From DATKKG01 sp035543015 (GTDB lineage Archaea; Thermoproteota; Nitrososphaeria; Conexivisphaerales; DTJL01): a stretch of DNA of 64,000 nt. Numbering within the stretch: the first letter of the stretch is position 1; each line of letters starts with the position of its first letter. Below the pieces are notes generated by a model. The model made no database searches. It was not told where the DNA came from and saw only the letters and a list, made by a program, of their open reading frames with translations. The stretch is taken from the NCBI GenBank assembly GCA_035543015.1, contig DATKKG010000040.1, forward strand, positions 12,679-76,678, read 5' to 3'. Below, piece by piece: positions 34,770-42,204 of the stretch. A program made the position numbers and the translations under genes.

Positions 34770-35705
34770 TCAGCGCCCGTAGCGGGACAGCCCCTGGGCG
34801 ACGTAGGCCTTGAAAGCGTCGACGTGGAGGTGCACCCCAACGTCGGCGTTGGGCGCCTTCCCCCAAGCCCCGCGGCGGTCGCAGACGGTCCGGCCTCGGG
34901 TCCAGACTCCACTGGTTTCGACCTCGACCCTCATGGGAGAGGTCGCCACCATCCCGGGGTGGAGGGCCTCGGCGACGGCGCACGGGTCGTGAAGAGGGCA
35001 GCCGCCCAGGCCGAACTGAGCGAGGTATGATCCCCGGAAGAAGTCCAGGAGGTCAGCCACCGTGGAGGCGACCGGGTTTCCCAGGAGGCGGATGTCCTGC
35101 GCGTCCTTCCGCGTATACAGGGCCTGGTGCGTGACGTCGAGGCCCACCATCGTTATGGGGATCCCGGACGCGAAGACCGCTTCGGCTGCCTCGGGATCGA
35201 CGTAGGCGTTGAACTCGGCCGATGGAGTGGTGTTTCCCTCACCGATGGCGCCTCCCATCCAGACTATCCGGGCTATCCTCCGCCCTATCTCCGGCTCCCG
35301 CATGATGAGTGTGGCGATGTTGGTGAGAGGCGCGGTGGGGACGAGGACCAGCGGCTCGTCTGAAGAAAGGGCGATCTCGGCGATCAGGTCGGCGGCGTGG
35401 CGGGGGTCGGCGGAGAAGGCCGCTTCGGGGAGGGAGGCCCCGTCGAGCCCGCTCATGCCGTGGATCTTCGGCGCTGTCACCAGCTCCCTTGCCAGAGGCC
35501 TGTCGCAGCCGGCGGCGACGGGGACGTCAGTCCGCCCCGCAAGGGTGAGGACCTTGAGGGCGTTGGCCGTGGTCTTGTCCAAAGTCTGGTTCCCCGCGAC
35601 CGTGGTGACCGCAAGGAGCTCCGCCGACGGGTCGGCGGCTGCCAGGAGGATGGCTATTGCATCGTCATGGCCCGGATCGCAGTCCAGTATGACCCTGGTC
35701 TTCAC
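34770..35705 (-). CDS. Inosine-uridine preferring nucleoside hydrolase family
   Basis: 311 residues. N-terminal Ca2+/ribose site DCDPGHDDA (D10, D14, D15) right after the first strand, AVTTVAGNQT, and a central MGGAIGEGNTTPSAEFNAYVDPEAA, all hallmarks of IU-nucleoside hydrolases (N-ribosyl hydrolysis of purine/pyrimidine nucleosides, salvage). A longer frame reaches 35771. However, box A GATTTATAC on the minus strand (35728-35736) is centred 26-27 nt before GTG 35705, so that start was chosen. It converges with the M29-like gene (6-base gap). Confidence 0.92.
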   Translation of the reverse strand: MKTRVILDCDPGHDDAIAILLAAADPSAELLAVTTVAGNQTLDKTTANALKVLTLAGRTDVPVAAGCDRPLARELVTAPKIHGMSGLDGASLPEAAFSADPRHAADLIAEIALSSDEPLVLVPTAPLTNIATLIMREPEIGRRIARIVWMGGAIGEGNTTPSAEFNAYVDPEAAEAVFASGIPITMVGLDVTHQALYTRKDAQDIRLLGNPVASTVADLLDFFRGSYLAQFGLGGCPLHDPCAVAEALHPGMVATSPMRVEVETSGVWTRGRTVCDRRGAWGKAPNADVGVHLHVDAFKAYVAQGLSRYGR

Positions 35706-35877
35706 AGTCGGAGACACGGTGCTTGTGGTATAAATCTGCGGTGGCCTCGTCCTCGACCTCCATGAAACCATAGATCCCCTGGGAGAGGAGCAGGTGGTGT
35801 AGCCTCTCGGCTTCCTTCTCAGCCTTCAGCGACTCCTCGAGAAGCTGAATCTCGTCCGAGATTCGTCCTCTTCTTTG
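35665..35877 (-). pseudogene. Possible frameshifted small coiled-coil gene
   Basis: In this frame 70 codons read as a plausible acidic helix (SDEIQLLEESLKAEKEAERL, then GIYGFMEVEDEATADLY) but without a start codon before ATG 35763. A different frame just upstream offers GTG 35883 followed by TDKEEDES. A one-base shift would join the two. It overlaps the start of the nucleoside hydrolase gene. Alternatively it is chance coding in high-GC DNA. Confidence 0.28.
35728..35736 (-). promoter_or_regulatory. Box A promoter of the nucleoside hydrolase
   Basis: GATTTATAC on the minus strand, centred 27 nt before GTG 35705. It sets the start and excludes 22 upstream residues. Confidence 0.62.
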
Positions 35878-36060
35878 TCAGTCACATCATGCGGTTCGCT
35901 GGCCGAGTTGACGGCGCGAGATCGGAAGAAGCCTTCCAGAGAAGGCGGATCAGGAGCCCGCCATCCCGGGGTCCCTCCGAGCCTAGGGGAAGTTCACCAA
36001 ACGCACGACTGAGAGTTCACGTGGCCCGTTTAAATACGCCCCCAGCGTTGGACTCCAGCA
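35878..36060. other. Promoter region of the secreted-protein gene
   Basis: Holds box A GTTTAAATAC (36028-36037, plus strand), centred 29 nt before ATG 36061. Nothing else convincing is seen in the rest. Confidence 0.6.
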
Positions 36061-36927
36061 ATGAACCTAGCGAAGACGTCACTAGCTATAGTCTTGATGG
36101 CATTGATGCTCATGATGCCCCTGGCGGCGCTTCCTGCGAGGGCAGACGGCTATGCGGGGCCGTCCGCGCTCTTCTGGGCCGACAGGCAAATCAGTTCCAC
36201 CGACAACACCGAAACTTACGAAGTATGGCTCCTCACCGCGTACAGGAGCTCGGGGCCCATGTCCGTGGCCGCTCAGTCACAGCTGGACCAGTACCTGCTC
36301 GTCTACGAGGTCGTCACCTTCAATTATGAAAGCGACTCTTACAACGGCACCTTCATCGCCTGGGGGACGCTCTCGCCGGAGTTGCTGACCACGACCGAGA
36401 CGGTGGACGCGCCTCCGCCCTTGCCGGCAGCGAGATTCGGCTCTGCGGGAGTCTTCGCGCCCCTTCAGGACCCCAGCTCCTACACATTCTACGGCGACAG
36501 CATGGCGAGGACGAGCGGGGCGGGCGCCCTCGTGGTGAAGCCCGATGGGATATCCCACAACGGCGACCCCGAAGAGAGGGCGACCTTCGCGCTCCAGGGA
36601 TACCAGCCCAATACTCTGTCCTCCGCGGTGGCAGTCGGCACCTTCGCGTGCTCCAGCGGCCCCACGGTCTTCAACGCCGGGCTGTACCTCCAGATCACCG
36701 GAAAGGTGTACTCCTTCTCCTATGATGGATCCAACTACCAGGTGAGCCCCACCGGCCTGACCCAGACCCACAAGGTTACGCTTTCGGGCAGCACGTACTA
36801 CTACGGCATCTATTGGCAGATGATCGGCAACTACTACGTGTTCGGGGACGCATACCCCGGCTACACCAACTCCCTCACGTATTACTTCCTCGGCTACGGC
36901 ATCCCGTGGGCCATCGCCGAGTACTAG
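36061..36927 (+). CDS. Secreted lineage-specific protein, paralogue of the 53371-54339 product
   Basis: 288 residues. Signal peptide 1-28 (core IVLMALMLMMPLAALPARA), then a beta-rich, Tyr/Ser/Gly-rich domain. Blocks shared with the paralogue: STDNTETYEVW (46-56), WGTLS (101-105), the DG...GDPEERATF region (162-176), AVGTF (191-195) and ITGKVYSFSYDG (212-223). No anchor at the C-terminus, so it is released or bound noncovalently. No known family recognised. A run of six T follows the gene (36945-36950). Monocistronic. Confidence 0.78.
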   Translation: MNLAKTSLAIVLMALMLMMPLAALPARADGYAGPSALFWADRQISSTDNTETYEVWLLTAYRSSGPMSVAAQSQLDQYLLVYEVVTFNYESDSYNGTFIAWGTLSPELLTTTETVDAPPPLPAARFGSAGVFAPLQDPSSYTFYGDSMARTSGAGALVVKPDGISHNGDPEERATFALQGYQPNTLSSAVAVGTFACSSGPTVFNAGLYLQITGKVYSFSYDGSNYQVSPTGLTQTHKVTLSGSTYYYGIYWQMIGNYYVFGDAYPGYTNSLTYYFLGYGIPWAIAEY

Positions 36928-36944
36928 AGAAGACAGATGCGGTG

Positions 36945-36950
36945 TTTTTT
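36945..36950 (+). terminator. Oligo-T terminator of the secreted-protein gene
   Basis: Six consecutive T residues 18 bases after the stop codon, the usual archaeal intrinsic termination signal, in the gap between convergent genes. Confidence 0.6.
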
Positions 36951-37019
36951 CACAACGGCCCGCAGCCTCGGGCAGGGAAGCCGTAGCTGTGCCCGTAGGG
37001 ACGAGACGATGAAGCCCAG

Positions 37020-38240
37020 CTAGGAGGCCGCCTTCGATGGCAGCACCTTGAGGAATCTCACGCCGAGCGTGAAGAGCAGCAGCCCCAGCGAGACCGTCCC
37101 GGCGACTGTCACCCACTCCGGCCAGGTCGGCATGTAGCCGGCCAGGTGGATGCCGAAGACGGGAATGTCGCTCCCCCGGACGTAGTTCAGAGGCGGCAGG
37201 TCGTTCGCCAGCTGCCCCATTATCGTCGTGTCCCAGCGATCCGCGAGCAGGCCCACTACCACCAGCGCGGCGCCGAAGAACAGGGCCTTGCCGGAGCGCC
37301 TCAGGCGCGGCACCAGAAAGATCACGGCCGGGGCCACCGCCCCCAGGGCGAGCTCCAGCACCAACGGGGCGTAGGAGTAGGGCGTCCCAGCCAGCGCGGC
37401 CGAAAGGGCGGCCGAGGTCGGGCCCGTGCTGAGGATGTAGTAGTTCCACAGGTACACGGGAATGTAGAGGATAAGCGAGAGGCCCGCCAGCTTTCCCAGG
37501 CCCGCGAGAACCTCCCTCGAAGCGACTTCGCGCTTCATGAATCTTGAGGTGAGCATGGAGGCGATCACGGTCATTGAAAGACCGGCTGGAATCGCGGACA
37601 GCAGGAAGAGCAAGGGCATCATCTCGGTGTTCCACAAGGGCCTGGCCACAAGGACGCCGTAGAGCGCGCCAAGAGACGACTGGTGGAGAGTGGAGAAGAC
37701 CACGCCTGCGGTGGCCAGGGCCGGCATCGCCCAGCGCAGGCCCGCCGTGACCTTCGCCAGAGCCTTGCTCCTGCCGAGCCTGCTGGACTCGGCGATCGAG
37801 GGGACGAACTCGGTGAGGAGGACGGCGGCGTACAGCGAAATGCACCAGAAGACCTCCAGAAGGACGGAGCTGTCGTTCCAGTATAGAAGCGGGTACCAGA
37901 AGCGCTCCGGACGGCCCACGTCGAGCACCAGGGTGAGCATAGTGATGGAGTATCCTATCAGGCCGATGAAGACGGCCAATCGACCTACAGCCCTGAACCT
38001 CTCCATCCTGAAGATGTAGATGAGGGCGGACACCGCGAACGCCCCGGCGCTGAGGGAGATAAAGGAGTAGTCGGCCGCGATCCAGATCCCCCAGACGACG
38101 GCGTTGCTCATCCCAGTGACGGACAGGCCCTGGGTTATGACGACGTATCCTCCGTAGAGCCCGTATGCGACCATGGCGGAGAGGAGGCTCATCCAGACGT
38201 AGAGCCTCTTCGATGCGTGCAGGGCGCCCGAGAAGGTCAC
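37020..38240 (-). CDS. nrfD: NrfD/PsrC family membrane subunit
   Basis: 406 residues, nine to ten membrane helices, with the NrfD pattern of a proline/aromatic-rich helix pair (VGRPERFWYPLLYWNDSSVLLEVF). Family role: binds and oxidises or reduces quinone in the membrane and exchanges electrons with the iron-sulfur partner. GTG start overlaps the stop of the NrfC-like gene (GTGA). No molybdopterin, cytochrome c or hydrogenase catalytic gene is found nearby. Confidence 0.92.
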   Translation of the reverse strand: MTFSGALHASKRLYVWMSLLSAMVAYGLYGGYVVITQGLSVTGMSNAVVWGIWIAADYSFISLSAGAFAVSALIYIFRMERFRAVGRLAVFIGLIGYSITMLTLVLDVGRPERFWYPLLYWNDSSVLLEVFWCISLYAAVLLTEFVPSIAESSRLGRSKALAKVTAGLRWAMPALATAGVVFSTLHQSSLGALYGVLVARPLWNTEMMPLLFLLSAIPAGLSMTVIASMLTSRFMKREVASREVLAGLGKLAGLSLILYIPVYLWNYYILSTGPTSAALSAALAGTPYSYAPLVLELALGAVAPAVIFLVPRLRRSGKALFFGAALVVVGLLADRWDTTIMGQLANDLPPLNYVRGSDIPVFGIHLAGYMPTWPEWVTVAGTVSLGLLLFTLGVRFLKVLPSKAAS

Positions 38241-39088
38241 TGCTGGGTCACCCCTGGCTGGATGTAGTAGACCCGTGGCTTAGTGCCCAGCTCCTTCTTC
38301 AGCTGCATGGCTGTATCCATGAAGGAAGACACCGGGACGTCGCCGAACCTCGGGCTGGACACGTTGCCGGTCGATATGTCGCCGAAGCGGCGCGCGCCGA
38401 CGGGGCAGATGTTGACGCACGCAGGGGTGGCTTCGGGGTCGACCCCCGGCGTTAGGCCCTTCGCTAGTCCTGAGTCGATCCTCTGCACGCAGAAGGTGCA
38501 CTTCTCAACGACGCCCCTCGGCCTCCTGGGGACCTCCGGGGTCCCGAAGTCGGGGACGGCGGAGTTCTTCCCGGTGGGCGCGGTCCAGTCGAAGTACCTC
38601 GCGCCGTAGGGGCAGGCCGCCATGCAGTACCTGCAGCCGATGCATTTCCCGTAGTCCATCACGACGAGTCCATCGGAAGCCCTCTTGTACGTGGCCCCGA
38701 CGGGGCACGCGGCCACGCAGGGCGGGTTCTCGCACTGCATGCAGGGGCGTGGCAGGAAGACCTGCCTCTTGTCCTTCCCGACCGTGACGGTCTCAGAGTA
38801 GACCACGTTCCAGTTGATGGAACTGTCAGGGAAGTCGTTGGTGGCCTTGCAGGCCCAGGTGCACTGGTTGCATCCGATGCACTTGGTCTGGTCGATGAGC
38901 ATGGCCCACTGATGTGAGCCGCACGAAGCGGCCTGGACCGTCTGGGCGCAGGCTGACGTCGTCTGGAGGGTTGAAGGGAGGTGTTGGGTCAGGAAGAGGT
39001 AGCCAGGCGGAAGAGAGAGAGCCGCTATCCCCCCGGCGGCGACCTTGACGAAGTCACGACGGCTGAAGGAAGTCGGTCCGTTCGCCAT
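38237..39088 (-). CDS. Tat-exported four-cluster ferredoxin subunit (NrfC/PsrB-like)
   Basis: 283 residues. Twin-arginine signal SRRDFVKVAAGG (residues 8-19) followed by a hydrophobic stretch. Then four Cys-rich cluster motifs: CIGCNQCTWAC, CMQCENPPCVAAC, CIGCRYCMAAC and CTFCVQR with CVNIC. Together they bind four [4Fe4S] clusters on the outer face of the membrane, wiring NrfD to a partner. The likely exporter component TatA is encoded at 48997. ATG start exactly at the predicted transcript start of box A (39111-39120). First gene of the pair. Confidence 0.95.
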   Translation of the reverse strand: MANGPTSFSRRDFVKVAAGGIAALSLPPGYLFLTQHLPSTLQTTSACAQTVQAASCGSHQWAMLIDQTKCIGCNQCTWACKATNDFPDSSINWNVVYSETVTVGKDKRQVFLPRPCMQCENPPCVAACPVGATYKRASDGLVVMDYGKCIGCRYCMAACPYGARYFDWTAPTGKNSAVPDFGTPEVPRRPRGVVEKCTFCVQRIDSGLAKGLTPGVDPEATPACVNICPVGARRFGDISTGNVSSPRFGDVPVSSFMDTAMQLKKELGTKPRVYYIQPGVTQQ

Positions 39089-39110
39089 ACCTTACATACC
39101 AGAGACTAAA

Positions 39111-39120
39111 CGATATATGA
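39111..39120 (-). promoter_or_regulatory. Box A promoter of the nrfC-nrfD pair
   Basis: TCATATATCG on the minus strand, centred 27 nt before ATG 39088, within a locally AT-rich stretch (39080-39165). Confidence 0.62.
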
Positions 39121-39271
39121 TTTACCTTTATAGATAATAGACCATGTGGCTATTCGCCGCGCGCCTGCATAGAAGAAGGACTCGGTCGGTCGTCTACATA
39201 CGAATACATAGATTCCAGGCAGGACGACGCGCCAACGTTAAGAGCACGGACGCTTGACCACCAGGGAGCGC

Positions 39272-40378
39272 GTGTATCGAAGACAGGGTCCGGCCGCGGT
39301 CGCCTTCCTTTCGGAGGTGACGATAGTAATGATCTCCATCTACCTCCCCTACAGGGCGTTCGAACTGGGGGCCGGCGCGTGGCTCGCAGGTCTCGTAGGG
39401 GCGTCCGGCTCGGTCGTCTACATGTTCGCGCCGTTTCTGGCGGGAAGGCTCTCCGACCGCTTTGGGCCGAAGCGCCTCCTGTTGCTGGGGAGCCTGATGA
39501 TTTCGCTCCTCTGCCTTTCATACACTTTCGTGACGGTGCCTGCCGCGTTCGTCGGCCTCAGGCTCCTTGAAGGGATCGGCTGGGCGATGATCTGGCCCCC
39601 CTTGGAGGCGCTCTACAGCACGAGCGGCCCCAACCTGAGCGGCAGCCTCAAGATGTTCAACCTGTCCTGGGGGCTGGGCTCGGTCGCCGCCCCGATCCTC
39701 GGAAGCCTGATCGTCACGGCTTCGTCGGTCGACTGGACGCTGCTGGTGTCCGCGGGGCTGATGGCGGTGGTGGTCGTCATCTGCCTGGGGTTGGGAGGAG
39801 GGAGGCCCTCGCATGCCGTCCATCCCGAGCCGGGGGCCGCGAGGATCGGCTTCAGGAAGTCCGTCGTACTGCTCTCGAACACGTTCGTCTACGGCTTCAC
39901 CATCACGACGATATCGACCTTCTTCCCGAAGTACGCCGCGAGCCTTGACCTGGGCGTCGCGCTGTGGGGGATCACCCTCAGCGCGATCTACGCGGGCAGG
40001 CTGCTGGCGTTCTTCTTCTCGGAGAGGGTCATCTCGGCGATGGGGACGGCCCGCACGAGGACGGTCTTCCTGGCCGTCTCGATGTGCTTCCCGATCTGCG
40101 CGGTGCTGCTGGGCTCCAACGTCTACGCCCTGACGGCCGCGTCGCTTGTGACCGGGGCGGCGTTCGGGCTCGTCTACTCGTCCACCCTCGTGTCTGTGCT
40201 CAGCGGCCCCACCGAAGGGAGGGGACGGGCGGCGGGGCTCTTCGAGTCTTCCCTCGGGCTGGGCTCTTTCGTCGGGCCGGCCCTGGCGGGGAGCGTCGCC
40301 GGATCGGGCCTGTGGCTGACCATGGCCCTCCCTTTGGCCCCGGCGACGGTGGTCCTCGTCTCCGACATGGCATCGTAG
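39272..40378 (+). CDS. Major facilitator superfamily transporter
   Basis: About 368 residues, 12 helices. The loop after helix 2 reads GRLSDRFGPKRLLL, an intact MFS motif A (G-x-x-x-D-x-x-G-x-K/R). Efflux-type transporter; substrate unknown. A TTG at 39254 is closer to box A (CGTTAAGAG, 39236-39244) than the transcript start would be, so GTG 39272 was chosen. The VOC gene downstream has its own box. Confidence 0.9.
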   Translation: MYRRQGPAAVAFLSEVTIVMISIYLPYRAFELGAGAWLAGLVGASGSVVYMFAPFLAGRLSDRFGPKRLLLLGSLMISLLCLSYTFVTVPAAFVGLRLLEGIGWAMIWPPLEALYSTSGPNLSGSLKMFNLSWGLGSVAAPILGSLIVTASSVDWTLLVSAGLMAVVVVICLGLGGGRPSHAVHPEPGAARIGFRKSVVLLSNTFVYGFTITTISTFFPKYAASLDLGVALWGITLSAIYAGRLLAFFFSERVISAMGTARTRTVFLAVSMCFPICAVLLGSNVYALTAASLVTGAAFGLVYSSTLVSVLSGPTEGRGRAAGLFESSLGLGSFVGPALAGSVAGSGLWLTMALPLAPATVVLVSDMAS

Positions 40379-40434
40379 AGCGGATGTCTCCTTGGGTCGT
40401 CAGGCTTAAAGGGAAGCGGCGGGAGGACTAGCAC

Positions 40435-40815
40435 GTGACTCCGAAGTTCACCTACGTGGGGATCCGCGTCAAGGACATGGGCGAATCCATCGCTTTCTAC
40501 ACCGAGCTGTTCGGGATGAAGCTGCAGGGGAGGAGCAGGATAGAGGCGACGGGAGGGGAGGTGGCCACGCTGACCAGCGAGGACGGAGGCTTCCCCCTGG
40601 AGCTCAACTACTATCCGAAAGGGAGCCGCTTCGATCAGGAGTATCACGTCGGGGAGGGGTTGGACCACCTCTCCTTCCAGGTGGAGGACCTGGAGGCCTT
40701 CCTGAAGAAGTCGAAGGAGAGGGGGCACAAGGTCCCGGAGGACATAAGGGCCAAGACCTCCAGGTGGGCCTACGTGGAGGACCCCAACGGGATCTGGGTG
40801 GAAGTCTTCCAGTGA
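40435..40815 (+). CDS. Glyoxalase/VOC superfamily protein
   Basis: 126 residues, two beta-alpha-beta-beta-beta units. N-terminal FTYVGIRVKDMGESIAFY, a His in GLDHLSFQVED and a terminal Glu in VEDPNGIWVEVF fit the metal-binding positions of glyoxalase I / extradiol dioxygenase-like proteins. Glyoxalase (methylglyoxal detoxification) is possible but not proven. GTG 40435 lies 27 nt from box A GCTTAAAGG (40404-40412). Confidence 0.88.
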   Translation: MTPKFTYVGIRVKDMGESIAFYTELFGMKLQGRSRIEATGGEVATLTSEDGGFPLELNYYPKGSRFDQEYHVGEGLDHLSFQVEDLEAFLKKSKERGHKVPEDIRAKTSRWAYVEDPNGIWVEVFQ

Positions 40816-40912
40816 ACGAGGCGGCTCGCAGCCCGCTCTGAGGCCTGGGAACAGACGCGTGTGAAAAGTCCCGATACGCCCGAGTCGGAGCGACGGATCT
40901 GGGGAGGACGTC

Positions 40913-41014
40913 TTGGAGCCCGCCGTCGAAACCATGAGGCTGTCGAAGGCCTACGGCAGGTCCACGGCCCTGCACCGGCTCTGCACAGGCGTGAGGAGCG
41001 GGGAGATGTCGTGA
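40913..41014 (+). pseudogene. Remnant of an ABC transporter ATP-binding gene
   Basis: 33 codons reading AVETMRLSKAYGRSTALHRL then GVRSGEMS before a TGA. This matches the first ~30 residues of CcmA-like ATPases (beta strand, SKxYG A-loop Tyr, R/P-G-E) and breaks off just before the Walker A loop. The sequence after the stop does not resume the domain in any frame I could read. TTG start with GGGAGG upstream. Confidence 0.55.
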
Positions 41015-41116
41015 CGATCGGGCCGCGGGCTCGGGACGAAATCCGTCGGCTTCCGTTCGATTCGTTCGAAGCGGGCGGCTTGAGACGGAGGGAGGTCGGA
41101 GGGGCCCATCGAAACA

Positions 41117-41128
41117 CATTTAAAATAT
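41117..41128 (+). promoter_or_regulatory. Box A promoter of alba
   Basis: CATTTAAAATAT, centred 34 nt before ATG 41156. Confidence 0.65.
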
Positions 41129-41155
41129 GCGACTCTAAGGCATTGGGACTCAGAA

Positions 41156-41431
41156 ATGTCTGCGCCAAACACAGTACTAATCGGTAAGAAACCCGCGATG
41201 AACTACGTGCTGGCGTGCCTCACGCTCTTCCAGAACGGAGTGAACGAGGTGCACATCAAGGCCAGGGGAAAGGCCATAAGCACAGCCGTGGACGTCGCTG
41301 AAATCACGAGGAAGCGCTTCGCAACCGAAGCAAAGGTCAAGGAAATAAAGATCGACACGGAGCAGCTCAAGAACGCCGAGACGAACACGATGAGCAACGT
41401 CTCCAGCATAGAAATCATACTGGCGATGTAG
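41156..41431 (+). CDS. alba: Alba DNA/RNA-binding chromatin protein
   Basis: 91 residues, full length for Alba. Contains GKKPAMNYV with the paired Lys (K11, K12) equivalent to the acetylated lysines of Sulfolobus Alba, plus AVDVAEITRKRF and the C-terminal IEIILAM strand. Binds double-stranded DNA and RNA as a dimer and compacts chromatin. Strong box A and short leader. A hairpin-capable sequence follows the stop (41442-41458). Confidence 0.97.
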   Translation: MSAPNTVLIGKKPAMNYVLACLTLFQNGVNEVHIKARGKAISTAVDVAEITRKRFATEAKVKEIKIDTEQLKNAETNTMSNVSSIEIILAM

Positions 41432-41441
41432 CGCAAGCCGA

Positions 41442-41458
41442 GGGAGGCTAACCTTCCC
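41442..41458 (+). terminator. Candidate 3' hairpin of alba
   Basis: GGGAGG CTAA CCTTCCC can fold as a 6-bp stem (one G-U pair) 11 bases after the alba stop. It lacks a T run, so it could be a transcript-stabilising hairpin instead of a terminator. Confidence 0.3.
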
Positions 41459-41567
41459 GCTCTAGCGTCTGCTATTGAGGGTGACCGCTGCGGGTGAGGG
41501 TGTCCTGATAGGACGGCCTAGGAAGCCTCTTTAGCCGAGATGACGTACGAGTTCACGGGCTGGAGCC

Positions 41568-41981
41568 TTGGGGACCTATCACGGAGAGATAATCCTCGAC
41601 ACGCATGACCCGAAGGAGCTCGTGGACATCACCTCGCAGGTCGGCGACGCCGTGAGGGAGAGCGGGCTGAAGGACGGCATCTGCCTCGTGTGGTCGACCC
41701 ATACCACGGCATCCATAGTGGTGAACGAAAACGAGAGGGGCCTCTCGACGGACATCATCGGCAAGGTGGCCGAGGACTTCCCCCGCCGTGGGACCTGGCT
41801 GCACAACCTGATCGACGACAACGCTCATTCACATCTGGCGGGCACCTACCTTGGTCCCTCCATGACCATCCCGATCAGGAACGGGACGCTTTCACTTGGG
41901 ACGTATCAGTCGGTCTTCTTCCTCGAACTGGACGGGCCGCGCAACGGACGAAGGGTGGTAGTCGAGATAGTGGGCGAGTGA
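41568..41981 (+). CDS. YjbQ/UPF0047 family protein
   Basis: 137 residues. Signature blocks STHTTASIVVNENE and HNLIDDNAHSHL contain the His residues conserved in the YjbQ fold; LVDITSQV lies in the N-terminal strand-helix. Some members have thiamine phosphate synthase side activity; the physiological role is unsettled. Only one usable start (TTG 41568) exists in frame; box A CCTCTTTAGC at 41526-41535. Confidence 0.9.
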   Translation: MGTYHGEIILDTHDPKELVDITSQVGDAVRESGLKDGICLVWSTHTTASIVVNENERGLSTDIIGKVAEDFPRRGTWLHNLIDDNAHSHLAGTYLGPSMTIPIRNGTLSLGTYQSVFFLELDGPRNGRRVVVEIVGE

Positions 41982-42204
41982 GTCGGTCTCCAGCTGAGGA
42001 TCCCTCGGTGCGGACGAGGAAACCGGCTTCAGAGGGCTCAGCTCCTGAAGATGACCGCGGCCAGCCCAATGGTCGACGGCCGCCGTTCCCTCCCCCTTTC
42101 GGCTGCCGTCAGCGCAAGTGCTGCCCGTAGTATGGTGCAGCCTTTTGAACGGCCCGGCGGTCGCGTTCCAAGCTTTTTAAGAGCCCGCCGGGAAAGGCAC
42201 CTCG

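Larger units (their letters stand above)
40816..41155. other. Intergenic region with gene remnant and alba promoter
   Basis: 340 bases without a complete gene. It holds the truncated ABC ATPase fragment (40913-41014) and the alba box A (41117-41128); otherwise nothing seen. Confidence 0.6.

Noticed and set aside
39210..39228. TACATA repeated across CGAA (TACATACGAATACATA) as a possible operator
   Set aside because: Short direct repeat in an AT-rich region; a similar TACATA near 14965 is not in comparable promoter geometry.
41460..41540. Hairpin-forming stretch after alba as a candidate structured RNA
   Set aside because: Only short stems (such as TGTCCTGATAGGACG) without a recognisable RNA family, promoter or C/D and H/ACA boxes.
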